Assembly: GCA_021029095.1 (NCBI GenBank)
Contig: JAJOHG010000049.1
Location: 176,403-240,402, forward strand
Reading direction: 5' to 3'
From: Phellopilus nigrolimitatus
Lineage: Eukaryota > Basidiomycota > Agaricomycetes > Hymenochaetales > Hymenochaetaceae
Length of the DNA: 64,000 bases
The notes below the pieces were generated by a model. The model made no database searches. It was not told the origin of the DNA and worked only from the letters and a program-made list of their open reading frames with translations. Positions 63,440 to 64,000 of this stretch are shown piece after piece (position 1 is the first letter of the stretch; every line of letters begins with the position of its first letter). Position numbers and translations under genes: made by a program.

Positions 63440-64000
63440 AAAAATTGTCTCCACACCTGTGCCTGCAGCCTGTGGCTATTCTTTCCCAGTGAGTGTCCAT
63501 TTTGCAGTTGTGTGTAATATTGATAATGGATAATTTGCCTACATCCATCCTAGAGCATAGCACAGGTTGATCTGTGGTTTTAGCATCTTGCTAATAGTAC
63601 AGCATGTTCTGCTCCAAATTTCATGATTGTATATGTGAAATGTGTGGTCCACAATATGCAAAAACACACATTTGCATTGGTGCAGTATTTGTAGCAGGAG
63701 AGGCAAACAAGTCATCAAAGTGTCCACATTCTTGCACATGAAGAACATTATGCTTCTGGATCTCTAAGCTATTTTCTATGAGCCTTCCACATGCTTCCCA
63801 GTCAACAAGCTATTTCCTATGGCCCTTCCATATGCTTCCAACCTGCCAAGCTATATACTACACGCTACAGGGAGCTACAGACTCCATACAGTGCTGCCAA
63901 GCTATATACCTACACAGCTACAGGGAGCTACAGGTGCTACCAAACTATATACTACACAGCTACAAGGAGCTACAGACTCCTACAAGTGCTATGAAGCTAT
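63440..64000. repeat. Repeat-rich non-coding end of the window
   Basis: No coding signal. From about 63770 a roughly 45-bp unit (AAGCTATTTCCTATGGCCCT and variant) occurs twice. From 63850 AGCTATATACTACAC / GCTACAGGGAGCTACAG units repeat to the window edge, inverse to the array at 57000-57300. Confidence 0.65.

Overview
This is a transposon-dominated stretch of a filamentous fungal genome, most likely an agaricomycete basidiomycete. The evidence is GT-AG introns of about 50-165 bp kept in many gene pieces, GC-rich coding fragments that resemble fungal housekeeping proteins, a Ty3/gypsy chromovirus with a chromodomain integrase, and a Ty1/copia family present in at least six copies. I found no complete ordinary host gene. 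Nearly all host-like sequence is broken fragments (frameshifts, in-frame stops, missing ends) of conserved single-copy genes.

Layout. 1-1070 and 12743-13417: one antisense copia copy (A), split by an 11.7-kb block. 1071-12742: mosaic block 1, with a BTB-domain gene and a divergent gene, then same-strand pieces of gene X, ATP-citrate lyase, DBP2 helicase, a SNF2-like gene, RVB1, a PCL-type cyclin and a MED13-like gene. It also holds a hAT-like element (10264-12237) and a foldback MITE (12340-12742). 13418-32010: copia B, an internal-deletion derivative. A 14.7-kb gypsy chromovirus (16811-31515, 5-bp duplication AGGAA) sits in its RNase H region. The gypsy is itself split by hAT-2 (19979-24237), which is split by hAT-3 (20649-22732). 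32011-34116: copia C, antisense. 34117-40112: mosaic block 2 (gene X, DBP2 N-terminus, aldo/keto reductase, SNF2, LHS1, importin beta, the divergent gene pair, CYC8). 40113-41379: copia D, 5'-truncated. 41380-44797: block 4 (PCL cyclin remnants, tRNA-like sequence, unrecognised coding remnants). 44908-50992: copia E, full length with an uninterrupted 1532-codon gag-pol ORF. 50993-52478: block 5 (ATP-citrate lyase C-terminus, RVB1). 52479-53679: copia F, LTR and leader only. 53680-57010: a second gypsy-type element cut off after protease. 57000-64000: a CTGTAG-rich repeat at each end, enclosing CLA4/PAK and SEC31 remnants and a Ran1/KSP1-like kinase pseudogene flanked by inverted repeats.

The main discovery candidate is a family of non-autonomous hAT-like elements (termini TAGGGC..ACCACGAGTCC, exact 8-bp target duplications at all three copies, conserved subterminal blocks of about 165-180 bp). 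Their interiors are pieces of host genes: SEC27 and GlyRS in one, ARPC3 and eIF3a in another, mitochondrial EF-G and a cyclin in the third. No transposase was seen. The larger mosaic blocks use the same source genes, and different blocks often hold complementary parts of one gene. This suggests repeated capture, duplication and rejoining of the same donor loci. Introns are retained, so the copying was at the DNA level. Many junctions fall inside exons, so the joins are not simple exon shuffling.
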